Below are positions 1-6,764 of a DNA stretch of 7,485 nucleotides, in pieces. The position numbers and the translations under genes were made by a program. Numbering within the stretch: position 1 is the stretch's first letter; every line of letters begins with the position of its first letter. Origin of the DNA: an uncultured Thermomicrobia bacterium (GTDB taxonomy: Bacteria > Chloroflexota > Chloroflexia > Thermomicrobiales > JALYUS01). Location of the stretch: contig CALBSO010000054.1 in NCBI GenBank assembly GCA_937968015.1, positions 1 to 7,485 of the forward strand, given 5' to 3'. Under the pieces are notes generated by a model. The model did not search any database, was not told the DNA's origin, and was given only the letters and a program-made list of their open reading frames with translations.

Positions 1-1
1 G

Positions 2-127
2 TCGTGGCGGGAGATCCCGGCGGCATACGGGAAGTGGGAGACGGCGTATAAGCGGTATCGGCTGTGGTGCGATGAAGGGCGCTGGCCACGCATCGTTGCG
101 GTGCTCGGAGCACGGACGCAGAAGTGA
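2..127 (+). CDS. IS5-type transposase N-terminal region (DUF4096), partial, possibly a remnant
   Basis: The reading frame enters from the left edge and ends at TGA (125-127). It reads WREIPAAYGKWETAYKRYRLW and then CDEGRWPRIVAVLGARTQK. The pattern W-R-[DE]-[IL]-P, G-x-W-x-T, Y-x-R-[YF], W, G-x-W-x-R-I and a following L is typical of the N-terminal DUF4096 segment of IS5/IS4-like transposases, which precedes the DDE catalytic domain. It is short (41 residues visible) and ends about ten residues after the conserved block. No frame in 128-333 continues with a recognisable DDE half. It is therefore either the orfA of a two-frame IS5 element whose orfB is missing, or a decayed remnant. The 206 bases from 128 to 333 hold no gene I can support. 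The family call rests on motif memory, not a search. Confidence 0.7.
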   Translation, partial: SWREIPAAYGKWETAYKRYRLWCDEGRWPRIVAVLGARTQK

Positions 128-333
128 CGCTGTAGGGATTCCCGCAGTATTCGCCGCATCAAGATGGGTAGTGCTCTCTCCTTGTCGGGAGTAACGCCGG
201 GAACCGCGCGAGGCAAGTACCCAAGCCAGTCTCGCAATCGAGCAATCGTTGTCCCCGCAAGACAAAGAATGGCACTCCTGATGGTGCCGAAGGATCGGGT
301 TCGCGTGGCGGTGCCGCCCTGTGCTGGGGCGCG

Positions 334-1311
334 CTATCGCCGCCGTCTGGGCGCACGGACGTGCCGTTCCTCCTGCTGCGCCAGCCGGTCGATCAGTTCC
401 GCGAACCAGTCCACTGCCCCGTCGGTGTCGATCCAATTCGTGATCGCCTCCGCCACGTACGATACCGCCTCCCGCTCGTCCCCCATCCCCACATAGTCCG
501 GCAGTTCCTCCGGCATCTCCCGCAGGCCGAACAGGTAGAACGGCACGTACGGGTTGGTCCGCAGCGCCGCCTTCAGCACCCGTGTCGCCACCGCCCCCGG
601 CCCTTTCTGACGAAACGTCATGAGCGCCTTCGTGTACGCCCACGCCGCCGTCCCCTCGTCTGGGTAGGCGCGCAGCAGTCGCGCGAGCGCGTCGTCATCC
701 CCGACCGCCAGCAGCCACTCGGCCAGCAGATAGCGGACCCCCTGGTTGTCGCCAGGATTGAGCCGCAGCATCTCCCGCGCGTGCCCGATTGCCGCGTCCC
801 GCTCCCCGAGCGCCCAGAGGACCGCGGCCAGCCCCTGGCAGGCGCGCATGTAGCCGCGCGTCTCCACGATCCCCCAGAAGTGGCCCACGTCCTCGGCGAA
901 CGGCTCGGGCCCAAGGGCGCGGACGCCCGCCTCCACCCCCTCCTCGTACCACCGCCTGGCTTGCTGCGGGTCAGCGGTCGCCTCGGCGAGCAGGACGTAG
1001 GCATCGGCGCAGTCGGGGGAGCGGGCGAGCGCCTCACGCGCGAGGCGCACCCGACGCGGACCGGTCGCCTCGAGCGCCTGGTAGACCAGCTCCTGCGCCG
1101 CTTCCAACGGGGTGCGCGGTGCGAAGGTGGGGGGACTGCCGCCGACGAGCGCCTGTTTGAGGAAGGCGTTCGCCTCCTCGATAGTGGCGAAATCCTGCCC
1201 TTCGAGGAGGCGCTCGATCTGGGCGAGGTGCTGATCCATCAGGCGGCGATCGGGCATGGGTGGGAGGAGTGCGGCAGGCGGTCGTGGGCTGCCAGTCTTC
1301 TTGCGGGGCAT
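334..1311 (-). CDS. ST7-like tetratricopeptide-repeat protein
   Basis: A 325-residue cytoplasmic protein with no signal peptide or membrane helix. The start chosen is ATG at 1311, preceded by GGAGA five bases upstream; the open frame continues further upstream (to 1722) but without a comparable ribosome site. After a Pro-rich N-terminus (10-21) come helical repeats: 86-113 (LAREALARSPDCADAYVLLAE), GHFWGIVETRGYMRA (143-157), LRLNPGDNQGVRYLLAEWLL (173-192) and NPYVPFYLFG (243-252). The signature G-H-F-W-G-x-x-E-T-R-x-Y-M-R-A followed by L-N-P-x-D-N-Q-G-V-R-Y is what I associate with bacterial proteins of the ST7 (suppression of tumorigenicity 7) TPR family, whose bacterial function is unknown; TPR folds usually mediate protein-protein contacts. 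The C-terminus is Arg-rich. It lies 125 bases downstream of the winged-helix gene on the same strand. TPR call firm, ST7 label moderate. Confidence 0.8.
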   Translation of the reverse strand: MPRKKTGSPRPPAALLPPMPDRRLMDQHLAQIERLLEGQDFATIEEANAFLKQALVGGSPPTFAPRTPLEAAQELVYQALEATGPRRVRLAREALARSPDCADAYVLLAEATADPQQARRWYEEGVEAGVRALGPEPFAEDVGHFWGIVETRGYMRACQGLAAVLWALGERDAAIGHAREMLRLNPGDNQGVRYLLAEWLLAVGDDDALARLLRAYPDEGTAAWAYTKALMTFRQKGPGAVATRVLKAALRTNPYVPFYLFGLREMPEELPDYVGMGDEREAVSYVAEAITNWIDTDGAVDWFAELIDRLAQQEERHVRAPRRRR

Positions 1312-1436
1312 GACGTTCTCCGATCTCCCGTTGCGAGCGATTTGGGGCCCGAAGGACCGCCCGAGCTCGCAGTTCGAGAGGCGCCGCCATGAACCTCGCC
1401 GATTATCGCGCGGGCATCCTGGCGATAGGTAGCAAC

Positions 1437-2018
1437 TCATCCATTGGGCATTCCCATGCGTGTATCCAGCGCCTTTCCGCGCGACGGGGGATGCGTGGCA
1501 TACCAGTACGCGGCCAGTAGTGTGACGGCCACGACCTCGCCATCGGTCGTGAGATATCCCGCTGCGGCCAGTTCGGCGACGGCGGCATGGGTGTCGGCAC
1601 GCGTCAGACCGGCCCCTTCCCCCGTCGCAACCACCGGACGCTTCGTCGCCTCGAGGGCCGATGGGGTCGCACCAAGAAGGGGTGACGACCGACTGCGAAA
1701 TACCGACACACACAGGCGCCAAAGGAAGAGTTCCGCGTCGGGTGTCATCTCCCCGGGAGTCGCGGGAACCGCGGGTCGCGATGCGGCGCCCAGGCTGACA
1801 CCACGAGATGTGAGCCGGATCGGCAGCCCGCGATGGGCCGCCGGCGCACCATGCACGCCCTCGATCAACCCGCGCGCGCGCAGGTCACGGATGGCCGATT
1901 CCACCTCTTCCACGCCCATCTGTAGCGCTTTCCCGACCTCGGACGCGTCCACGACGGTCTCCTCGCGGTTGCGCGCAACGGTCCGAAGGGCGATCAGAAA
2001 GGTATCATAGGCTGCCAC
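1437..2018 (-). CDS. Predicted DNA-binding protein with two winged-helix segments
   Basis: A 193-residue soluble protein. The chosen start is GTG at 2018, which has GAGGG nine bases upstream and a plausible -10 box about 48 bases upstream. An ATG ten codons earlier (2048) and a frame open to 2288 exist, but the upstream translation is Cys/His/Arg-rich and looks non-coding. Residues 1-75 resemble a winged helix: a helix at the N-terminus, then ASEVGKALQMGVEEVESAIRDL (recognition region), RARGLIEG and a strand pair ending IRLTSRGV. Residues 127-165 (GLTRADTHAAVAELAAAGYLTTDGEVVAV) look like a second, similar unit, linked by a Pro/Ala-rich stretch. Such wHTH layouts occur in transcription regulators and in small domains that sense or recruit partners; no ligand domain is visible. 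Specific family not recognised. It may regulate itself or the divergent small membrane-protein gene, which is inference from position only. Confidence 0.65.
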   Translation of the reverse strand: MAAYDTFLIALRTVARNREETVVDASEVGKALQMGVEEVESAIRDLRARGLIEGVHGAPAAHRGLPIRLTSRGVSLGAASRPAVPATPGEMTPDAELFLWRLCVSVFRSRSSPLLGATPSALEATKRPVVATGEGAGLTRADTHAAVAELAAAGYLTTDGEVVAVTLLAAYWYATHPPSRGKALDTRMGMPNG

Positions 2019-2027
2019 GATGATTAT

Positions 2028-2032
2028 CCCTC
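2028..2032 (-). promoter_or_regulatory. Ribosome binding site that favours the GTG start at 2018
   Basis: On the minus strand GAGGG lies nine bases before GTG (2018-2016). The alternative ATG at 2048 has no purine-rich motif at a usable distance, so this site decides the start of the winged-helix gene. Confidence 0.5.
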
Positions 2033-2065
2033 GCACTGGCGGACCCATGCCCGGGATCCACGGAT

Positions 2066-2071
2066 ATTGTA
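2066..2071 (-). promoter_or_regulatory. Candidate -10 box for the winged-helix gene
   Basis: Minus-strand TACAAT (five of six matches to TATAAT) sits 48 bases before the GTG start, giving a leader of about 40 bases. No good -35 hexamer is seen 16-18 bases upstream, so this is a motif-level prediction. If correct, transcription begins near 2059, which excludes the longer N-terminal versions of the protein starting upstream of that point. Confidence 0.35.
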
Positions 2072-2267
2072 TCGCAGGGTGCGGTGAGACGCTGACGATT
2101 CCCCATGCATCCGCGTGGTTCCCGCTCATCCGCCGCTTGACGCTCAGCGCGCCGCTGCCCGCCTCGCAATGTGCGGCGCCGAAATACCGCCGACATAACC
2201 GGTGACTGCCCGAGGAATCCTTGCAGTGCATATGCTGGCAGGTGGGTCGCAACCAATCGCCGCGATC

Positions 2268-2288
2268 GTGCAATGTGCAACGTGCCAC
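2268..2288 (+). repeat. Three tandem heptamers, consensus GTGCAAC/T
   Basis: Three adjacent 7-base units read GTGCAAT, GTGCAAC and GTGCCAC. They lie directly before the candidate -10 box at 2296-2301 and 61 bases before the small membrane-protein start, overlapping where its -35 region would be. The spacing would suit a repeat-binding regulator, but 21 bases in GC-rich DNA can also repeat by chance. Confidence 0.4.
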
Positions 2289-2295
2289 GGTACGG

Positions 2296-2301
2296 TAGAA
2301 T
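2296..2301 (+). promoter_or_regulatory. Candidate -10 box for the small membrane-protein gene
   Basis: TAGAAT matches TATAAT at five of six positions and stands 47 bases before the ATG at 2349. The region 16-18 bases upstream has no clear TTGACA, and is instead filled by the heptamer repeats, so an activator-dependent promoter is possible. The rest of 2019-2348 shows no further gene. Confidence 0.28.
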
Positions 2302-2348
2302 CAATCGATAAGCGAGAGACCGGGGTGACAAGAGGGAGGCGGCACCGC

Positions 2349-2633
2349 ATGCGGCGATGGCATCGACTACTCATTGTCGGGATGCTTGTTTGGGCATGCA
2401 CTATCACTGCCGGGGGCCCTTTCGCGGGGAGCGCTGTCGATGCGGCCCCATTGCCGACACCAACATCGGCTGCTGCCGCGGGCCCAGCGAGAGATGGCGA
2501 TACTGTCCTTGGAGTCGAACGATCATTTGTCGTCGTCGTGCTTGTCATCACCGCGCTCGCCCTTTGCTACCTCGCCTATATGCTTGTGCGTCGCACGCGC
2601 CGCCGGTCGCGTACCGCACGACGAAGAACCTAA
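2349..2633 (+). CDS. Small secreted/membrane protein with signal sequence, one C-terminal helix and basic tail
   Basis: A 94-residue protein. Start ATG at 2349 is preceded by GGGAGG with nine bases of spacing; the frame is open upstream to 2202 but lacks that signal. Residues 1-22 (MRRWHRLLIVGMLVWACTIT) form a signal-like hydrophobic stretch after a basic end, with probable cleavage near SAVDAA (28-33); VWAC (14-17) is only a poor lipobox. Residues 34-59 are a short Pro/Thr/Ala segment, 60-80 (FVVVVLVITALALCYLAYMLV) a transmembrane helix, and 81-94 a tail with nine Arg in 14 residues. This tripartite layout (signal, outer segment, helix plus Arg cluster) is like sorting-enzyme substrates, but no PEP- or LPXTG-like motif precedes the helix. 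It converges on the exosortase operon. Function not recognised; a second exosortase client is a guess from architecture and position. Confidence 0.6.
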   Translation: MRRWHRLLIVGMLVWACTITAGGPFAGSAVDAAPLPTPTSAAAAGPARDGDTVLGVERSFVVVVLVITALALCYLAYMLVRRTRRRSRTARRRT

Positions 2634-2636
2634 ATC

Positions 2637-2697
2637 TCTCCTTCACCGGAGATCGACTGCGCGATGTTTGTCGCTTCCCCACGAGGTCTCCTCGGTG
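2637..2697. terminator. Two short hairpins between convergent genes, possible terminator region
   Basis: Between the small membrane-protein stop (2633) and the glycosyltransferase stop (2721) there are two inverted repeats: TCTCC/GGAGA at 2637-2652 with a six-base loop, and CACGAGG/CCTCGGTG at 2680-2697 with a three-base loop and one bulged base. Their location at the end of both convergent units suits termination. Neither is followed by a T run in either direction, so they are not classical intrinsic terminators. Confidence 0.3.
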
Positions 2698-2720
2698 AGG
2701 CACCCATGCGCACGATTCCA

Positions 2721-4907
2721 TCAGGTCTGCGCCGATCCCCGCGGTGTACCGATGCCCGGCACGCCAGTGAGTGGCGTTTTCGCCGTGAGACCGTGCGACG
2801 TCTTCTCCCAGTAGAAGGGCTTGGTGATCAGTTGCCAGAGCGCCTTGTAGGCGGCGACGCTCATCATCAGCCAGTAGAGGGGCATGACGAGGGCGGCGGG
2901 GATGAGTTTGTAATACTTGCGGTCCAGCGCCCCGGCGATCCCCGCGCTGAGGAAGACGATGTTCCCGAAAAGGAGGGCCGCTACCCCGATGTACTGGAGC
3001 ACGGGCGGGACAATCGCGCGAATAAAGCCGGGATGGAATCCATACCACAGCAGTGATGTCGCCCAGAGGAGTGGGTTGATGAGGAGCACCGCGAAGGTGC
3101 CGCCGACCGTCGCCTGGATGCTCCAGAAGTTGCGCGTGCCGAGTTCGCGCCAGAGACGGAAAGGATGCCGGTTGTGGACGAGCCACGTCTGCATGTACCC
3201 CTTGATCCAGCGCGAGCGCTGACGAATCCAGTTGCCGTAGCGCGTGTTCGCCTCCTCGAAGGTCGTTGAATCGAGGATCGCGGTGCGGTACTGGAGTTTG
3301 AAGAGGCGGATACCGAGATCGGCGTCCTCCGTGACGTTGTACGGGTCCCACGCACCCGCGCGGACGAGCCGTTCGGTGATGAAGAAGTTCGAGGTGCCGC
3401 CGAGCGGGATCGGCGCGCGGGTGACGCTCAGGCCGGGCAGGAAGAGATCGAACCACTGGCTATATTCGAGCGTGAACCAACTCGTCAGCAGGTTCTCGTA
3501 TGGATTGAAGTAGTTCAGTTTTGCCTGGATGCAGGTCACATCGTCCGGCGCGTTGCGGAAGGCGACGACGCACTTCTTGAGTTGATCCCGATCCGGGATA
3601 TCCTCGGCGTCGTAGATGACGAGCAGTTCGCCGGTCGCCTCAATCAGGCCGTAGTTGCACGCCTTCGGCTTCGTCTTCGGTGTGGCATCCGGCACACGGA
3701 CGATCTTGAAGTGCTCCGGCGGCCGGGCGGCACGCACGGCGGCGGCGGTCTCCTCGTCCTCCTCTTCGAGCAGAATCTTCACGTCCAACTTGATCGCCGG
3801 ATAATCGATATTGGCGATGGCGCGCAGCAGCACCGGCACAATCGCCGCCTCCTTATACAGGGGGACCAGAATCGTGATGACCGGTAACAGGTCATCGGTC
3901 AATGCATCGATCTCCGCCGGTGGCGTATCGACGGTGAGATCGACTGAGAACCCGCGGAAGATGAGATAGACCTTGTAGAGCGCGAAGGAGACGTAGATGA
4001 TCGTGCCGATACCATTGAGCATGATGAGTGTCTGGCGCCACATCACGAAGAGGCTGAGCAGCATGAGCAGACCGAGGAGCGCGACACCGATCCGTTGTGT
4101 CCGCGTGAATGTGGCATGTGCGCTATTCTCCGGTTGATGCATGATGAGTTGCCGCGTGCTCGTCTCGATGTTGTCGTCGCGGTAGAGTTGCCGCAGCGCG
4201 AGGTCGAGGTCGCGATCCGTCGTCACCACCGCGTGTATTTCTCGCCCGATGTGCTCCCGGACTGCATTCTGCGTCGCGGCATCGAACGGATCGACCATCG
4301 CGAGAGTAACCGATTGCTTGGTCACATTGAGTGGGAGGACGCGGTGTTTGCGGAGGAAGCCTTGGGGGAGCAATGCCAATGGGTACTCCTCCGGCTTGCG
4401 TGTGCGCAGATTGATTATGGGCACGGCAAGATAGCGCGAGATCACTTGTGCCAAGTTCCACGGATTGATGTAGCCGAGTTCAATGGCGGCCGGCCCGAAG
4501 AACGTGTTTGTCTGTGCGGCATAGGACGCCGCATCTGCCGCTTGCGCCTCGGTGAGTTGGCCGCTGTCGATGAGGGCATCCGCGAGCGTCGTGGGACGGT
4601 GGGTCGGTTTGTCGTCCACGCCAAAGATGCTCGAAATCGTCGCATCGAGAACGGCCCGAGGCAACGAGACCACACGCAACGGTCGCGTTGCGAGCGCATC
4701 CAAGAACTCACGCGCGACGTCCGGTGCATAGTCATCGACGAGGGCGACGAACTGACCATCGTGCTCGCCGAGCGGCAAGACATGATACGCGCGGGCGAGC
4801 GTGGGCGTCATGCCGACCAGGGCATGCGCGGGAATCGCGAATGCGCGTCCCGCGACGGTGATCGGGACCGTGCCGCATTCGCTCGCGGGCGCCCTCATCT
4901 CCACCAT
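2721..4907 (-). CDS. Membrane GT2 glycosyltransferase with N-terminal GspE/MshEN-type modules, exosortase-associated
   Basis: A 728-residue protein. Residues about 40-96 look like the second half of a T2SSE_N/MshEN unit. Residues 105-245 form a complete one: TLADALIDSGQLTEAQAADA, LGYINPWNLAQVISRYLAVP, LPQGFLRKHRVLPL and TLAMVDPFDAATQNAVREHI. Two membrane helices follow (272-289, 295-316). The catalytic GT2 domain runs from about 342 to 575: ILVPLYKE (346-353), KPKACN (413-418), YDAED (432-436, metal/UDP-sugar site), TEDADL (526-531, base) and QRSRW (563-567, the Q-x-x-R-W acceptor motif of processive synthases). Further helices lie near 597-622, 633-658 and 668-690. It resembles NfrB-like and cellulose-synthase-like enzymes that extend a polysaccharide across the membrane. 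ATG at 4907 lies three bases after the exosortase stop, so it is probably translationally coupled. A GT2 is also a known neighbour of Gram-positive XrtG exosortases. Sugar and acceptor unknown. Confidence 0.9.
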   Translation of the reverse strand: MVEMRAPASECGTVPITVAGRAFAIPAHALVGMTPTLARAYHVLPLGEHDGQFVALVDDYAPDVAREFLDALATRPLRVVSLPRAVLDATISSIFGVDDKPTHRPTTLADALIDSGQLTEAQAADAASYAAQTNTFFGPAAIELGYINPWNLAQVISRYLAVPIINLRTRKPEEYPLALLPQGFLRKHRVLPLNVTKQSVTLAMVDPFDAATQNAVREHIGREIHAVVTTDRDLDLALRQLYRDDNIETSTRQLIMHQPENSAHATFTRTQRIGVALLGLLMLLSLFVMWRQTLIMLNGIGTIIYVSFALYKVYLIFRGFSVDLTVDTPPAEIDALTDDLLPVITILVPLYKEAAIVPVLLRAIANIDYPAIKLDVKILLEEEDEETAAAVRAARPPEHFKIVRVPDATPKTKPKACNYGLIEATGELLVIYDAEDIPDRDQLKKCVVAFRNAPDDVTCIQAKLNYFNPYENLLTSWFTLEYSQWFDLFLPGLSVTRAPIPLGGTSNFFITERLVRAGAWDPYNVTEDADLGIRLFKLQYRTAILDSTTFEEANTRYGNWIRQRSRWIKGYMQTWLVHNRHPFRLWRELGTRNFWSIQATVGGTFAVLLINPLLWATSLLWYGFHPGFIRAIVPPVLQYIGVAALLFGNIVFLSAGIAGALDRKYYKLIPAALVMPLYWLMMSVAAYKALWQLITKPFYWEKTSHGLTAKTPLTGVPGIGTPRGSAQT

Positions 4908-4910
4908 AGA

Positions 4911-6764
4911 CTACACCGTCCCCGTCGGCCAGAGCGCATTCAGGAGAGCCACTCCATCGCGCTGCATGCGCGCATTGAAGGGAGCAAAAAACGCCTCCGG
5001 CGGCGTTGTCCCCCTCGGTACCGCGAACCAGCCGTTGAGGGCGATCCGCTGGTGATAGCGGGCATTGCCATCCTGGATTGGCTGAATCCACGAGATCGAC
5101 GACCACGCCTGGTGCGCATCCGGTTCATACCAGTCGATGATCGTCGCGATGACACCATGCCCAACCGACACCGTACCGCGACGAATTTCGGGAAAACCAT
5201 GATAGGAGTAACAGCTCCACAGACTGTAGGTGTTGAGCGACGCGCGTGACCGGGTTGTGTCGATAATCGCCCACAGGTCACTCGCCTCATCCGGTGTGGG
5301 GTAATGGTAGACGTTGCGCCGCGAGTCGCGCCCATAATACTGGACCAGCCATGGTCTTGCGCCCTCGTAGTGGGGCGCGACATCCTCGAGGATCGGCATA
5401 GTGCGGTCATAATCGCGCAGCGCAAAGGCGAAGGTGTTGCCATCGGCGGCAGGTACGGATGCAAATACCGTGTTCATGACGCTGAAGAGCACGAGACTGC
5501 CCGCCAGGAATATCGCGCCGAAGAGCTTCGAGAAGAGCGGATTCGGGCGCGATTCCGACGGGAGATGGATCGCGAGGAATACGACCAGCGCACCCGCGCC
5601 AAGGAATGCCACGACGCGGAGCGGGCCGGTGATGAGTGCTCCCTCACGATCCAGGAGCCGCTGCCCCGCGTGCGCAAGGGGTGTATTCGCCCAGTGAAGC
5701 ATCAATCCGAGCGCGCCGAACAGGGTGGCCAGGGCGACCGCTCCATTCCGGATATCCCGCGTCGGCCACGGGCGACGCTGCATCGCGTCCGGCCCGTCGG
5801 TGCCCGGGAGGACCAGCCCGAAGGGGCGGAGGAGCACAACCAGCACGGCGAAGACAAGCATCAGCGTGGCGATGCCCGCATACGGGTGGACGGCCGTGAA
5901 CGCGAAATCCATACCGCGGAGGTGTGCGGCAAGGAAGACGAGGAGGATCCGGCAGACGTTCCCAACCAGAACGAACAGCGTGCCAGTCCCCAACCAGGCA
6001 ACCATGCGTAGCGCGGTGCGGGGCCATCGTTCCGTCTGTCGGGGGCGGGCGACGAGCAAAAGGGCAATCCCCAGAAAGGCAAAGGTGCTCACCGATTCGA
6101 AGCCCGCGCAGGCAGTCCCGACGCTAATCTCGCCACTGCCCCCGGGGACAATCACGCGGAAGGTCGAGGGATGATTGGGAAGGACAGACGCACCGATCGG
6201 GAGGATTGCCGCCGCGGCGCGCACACCGAGCGCGGTCAGGGCCGCGAGGGGCGTGAGGATCCTACTGAGCAGGTACTGGTACGGGACCGGCCAGACCAAG
6301 CAGGCGAACGCGACCGCGGGCCCTGACCACGCACATGCATTGATGCCATACAGAATAATCAGCACGCCGAGCGCGAAGATCGGTAGCGACAGCAGGTCAA
6401 GACGAACCCAATAGGCGTATGCGCCGACAACCATCTGACCCGCGATGCCAATGCCGCCCGCCAGCAGGATGAGCGCTCCCCCCATCACGAGGTCCGCCGG
6501 TGCGACGACCGGAGGAGCAACCCTGCATTGCCGGTACCGCCACATGCCGACGATGAGGGCGAGGATGGGGACGAGACCGAGATAGGCGAGCGGGGTGTCG
6601 TAGGCCGCCACCGCCACGAGATCGGCGAATGAAAAGAGGTATGCGACCGTGACGATGGCAATGAACGTGACGGGACGTATCCAACCGGGCGCTCGCATCC
6701 ATCGAAGGAGCGGGCGACCGAACACCGGGGAACGACCGAGCGTCCGCGCCCAACCGGAGGCCAC
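4911..6764 (-). CDS. Exosortase (PEP-CTERM-type sorting transpeptidase) with C-terminal EpsI-like domain
   Basis: A 617-residue polytopic membrane protein. Exosortases cleave and transfer exported proteins carrying a C-terminal PEP-like motif, helix and Arg cluster. The catalytic set is visible: Cys219 in GTACAGFES (216-224), Arg272 in NVCRI (269-273) and His293 in AVHPYAG (291-297), all at helix ends. About ten hydrophobic helices lie between 31 and 313, then three more (341-358, 383-400, 412-433). Residues 434-617 are a soluble, probably outer, domain. Its CYSYHGF (518-524), followed by alternating strands and VIATIIDWYEP (538-548), recalls the C-x-P-x-x-G-W and later Trp/Tyr pattern of EpsI (DUF3485), which is sometimes fused to exosortases; that match is weak and from memory. 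The start is GTG at 6764, the base directly after the TAA of the preceding gene, implying translational coupling. Internal ATG (residue 23) lacks a ribosome site. Exosortase subfamily not assigned. Confidence 0.9.
   Translation of the reverse strand: MASGWARTLGRSPVFGRPLLRWMRAPGWIRPVTFIAIVTVAYLFSFADLVAVAAYDTPLAYLGLVPILALIVGMWRYRQCRVAPPVVAPADLVMGGALILLAGGIGIAGQMVVGAYAYWVRLDLLSLPIFALGVLIILYGINACAWSGPAVAFACLVWPVPYQYLLSRILTPLAALTALGVRAAAAILPIGASVLPNHPSTFRVIVPGGSGEISVGTACAGFESVSTFAFLGIALLLVARPRQTERWPRTALRMVAWLGTGTLFVLVGNVCRILLVFLAAHLRGMDFAFTAVHPYAGIATLMLVFAVLVVLLRPFGLVLPGTDGPDAMQRRPWPTRDIRNGAVALATLFGALGLMLHWANTPLAHAGQRLLDREGALITGPLRVVAFLGAGALVVFLAIHLPSESRPNPLFSKLFGAIFLAGSLVLFSVMNTVFASVPAADGNTFAFALRDYDRTMPILEDVAPHYEGARPWLVQYYGRDSRRNVYHYPTPDEASDLWAIIDTTRSRASLNTYSLWSCYSYHGFPEIRRGTVSVGHGVIATIIDWYEPDAHQAWSSISWIQPIQDGNARYHQRIALNGWFAVPRGTTPPEAFFAPFNARMQRDGVALLNALWPTGTV

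Noticed and set aside
361..1392. 343-residue plus-strand open frame opposite the TPR gene
   Set aside because: Mirror of the codon bias in the TPR gene; the protein is Arg/Pro/His-rich and has no recognisable fold.
1389..1520. 43-codon plus-strand frame starting MNLADYRAGILAIG
   Set aside because: Overlaps the winged-helix gene in antisense, has only a weak GAGAGG upstream and no family resemblance.
2202..2348. Upstream extension of the small membrane protein containing CATCH, which looks like a heme-binding CxxCH motif
   Set aside because: It lies before the ATG with the good ribosome site and is encoded by the heptamer-repeat region; a chance motif in untranslated DNA.
4095..5249. 384-residue plus-strand open frame across the glycosyltransferase and exosortase
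   Set aside because: Antisense shadow of two well-supported genes; very Arg-rich, no domain-like segments and no ribosome site.
5304..6011. 235-residue plus-strand open frame opposite the exosortase
   Set aside because: Charged, low-complexity antisense translation of membrane-helix codons; the minus strand has clear catalytic motifs.
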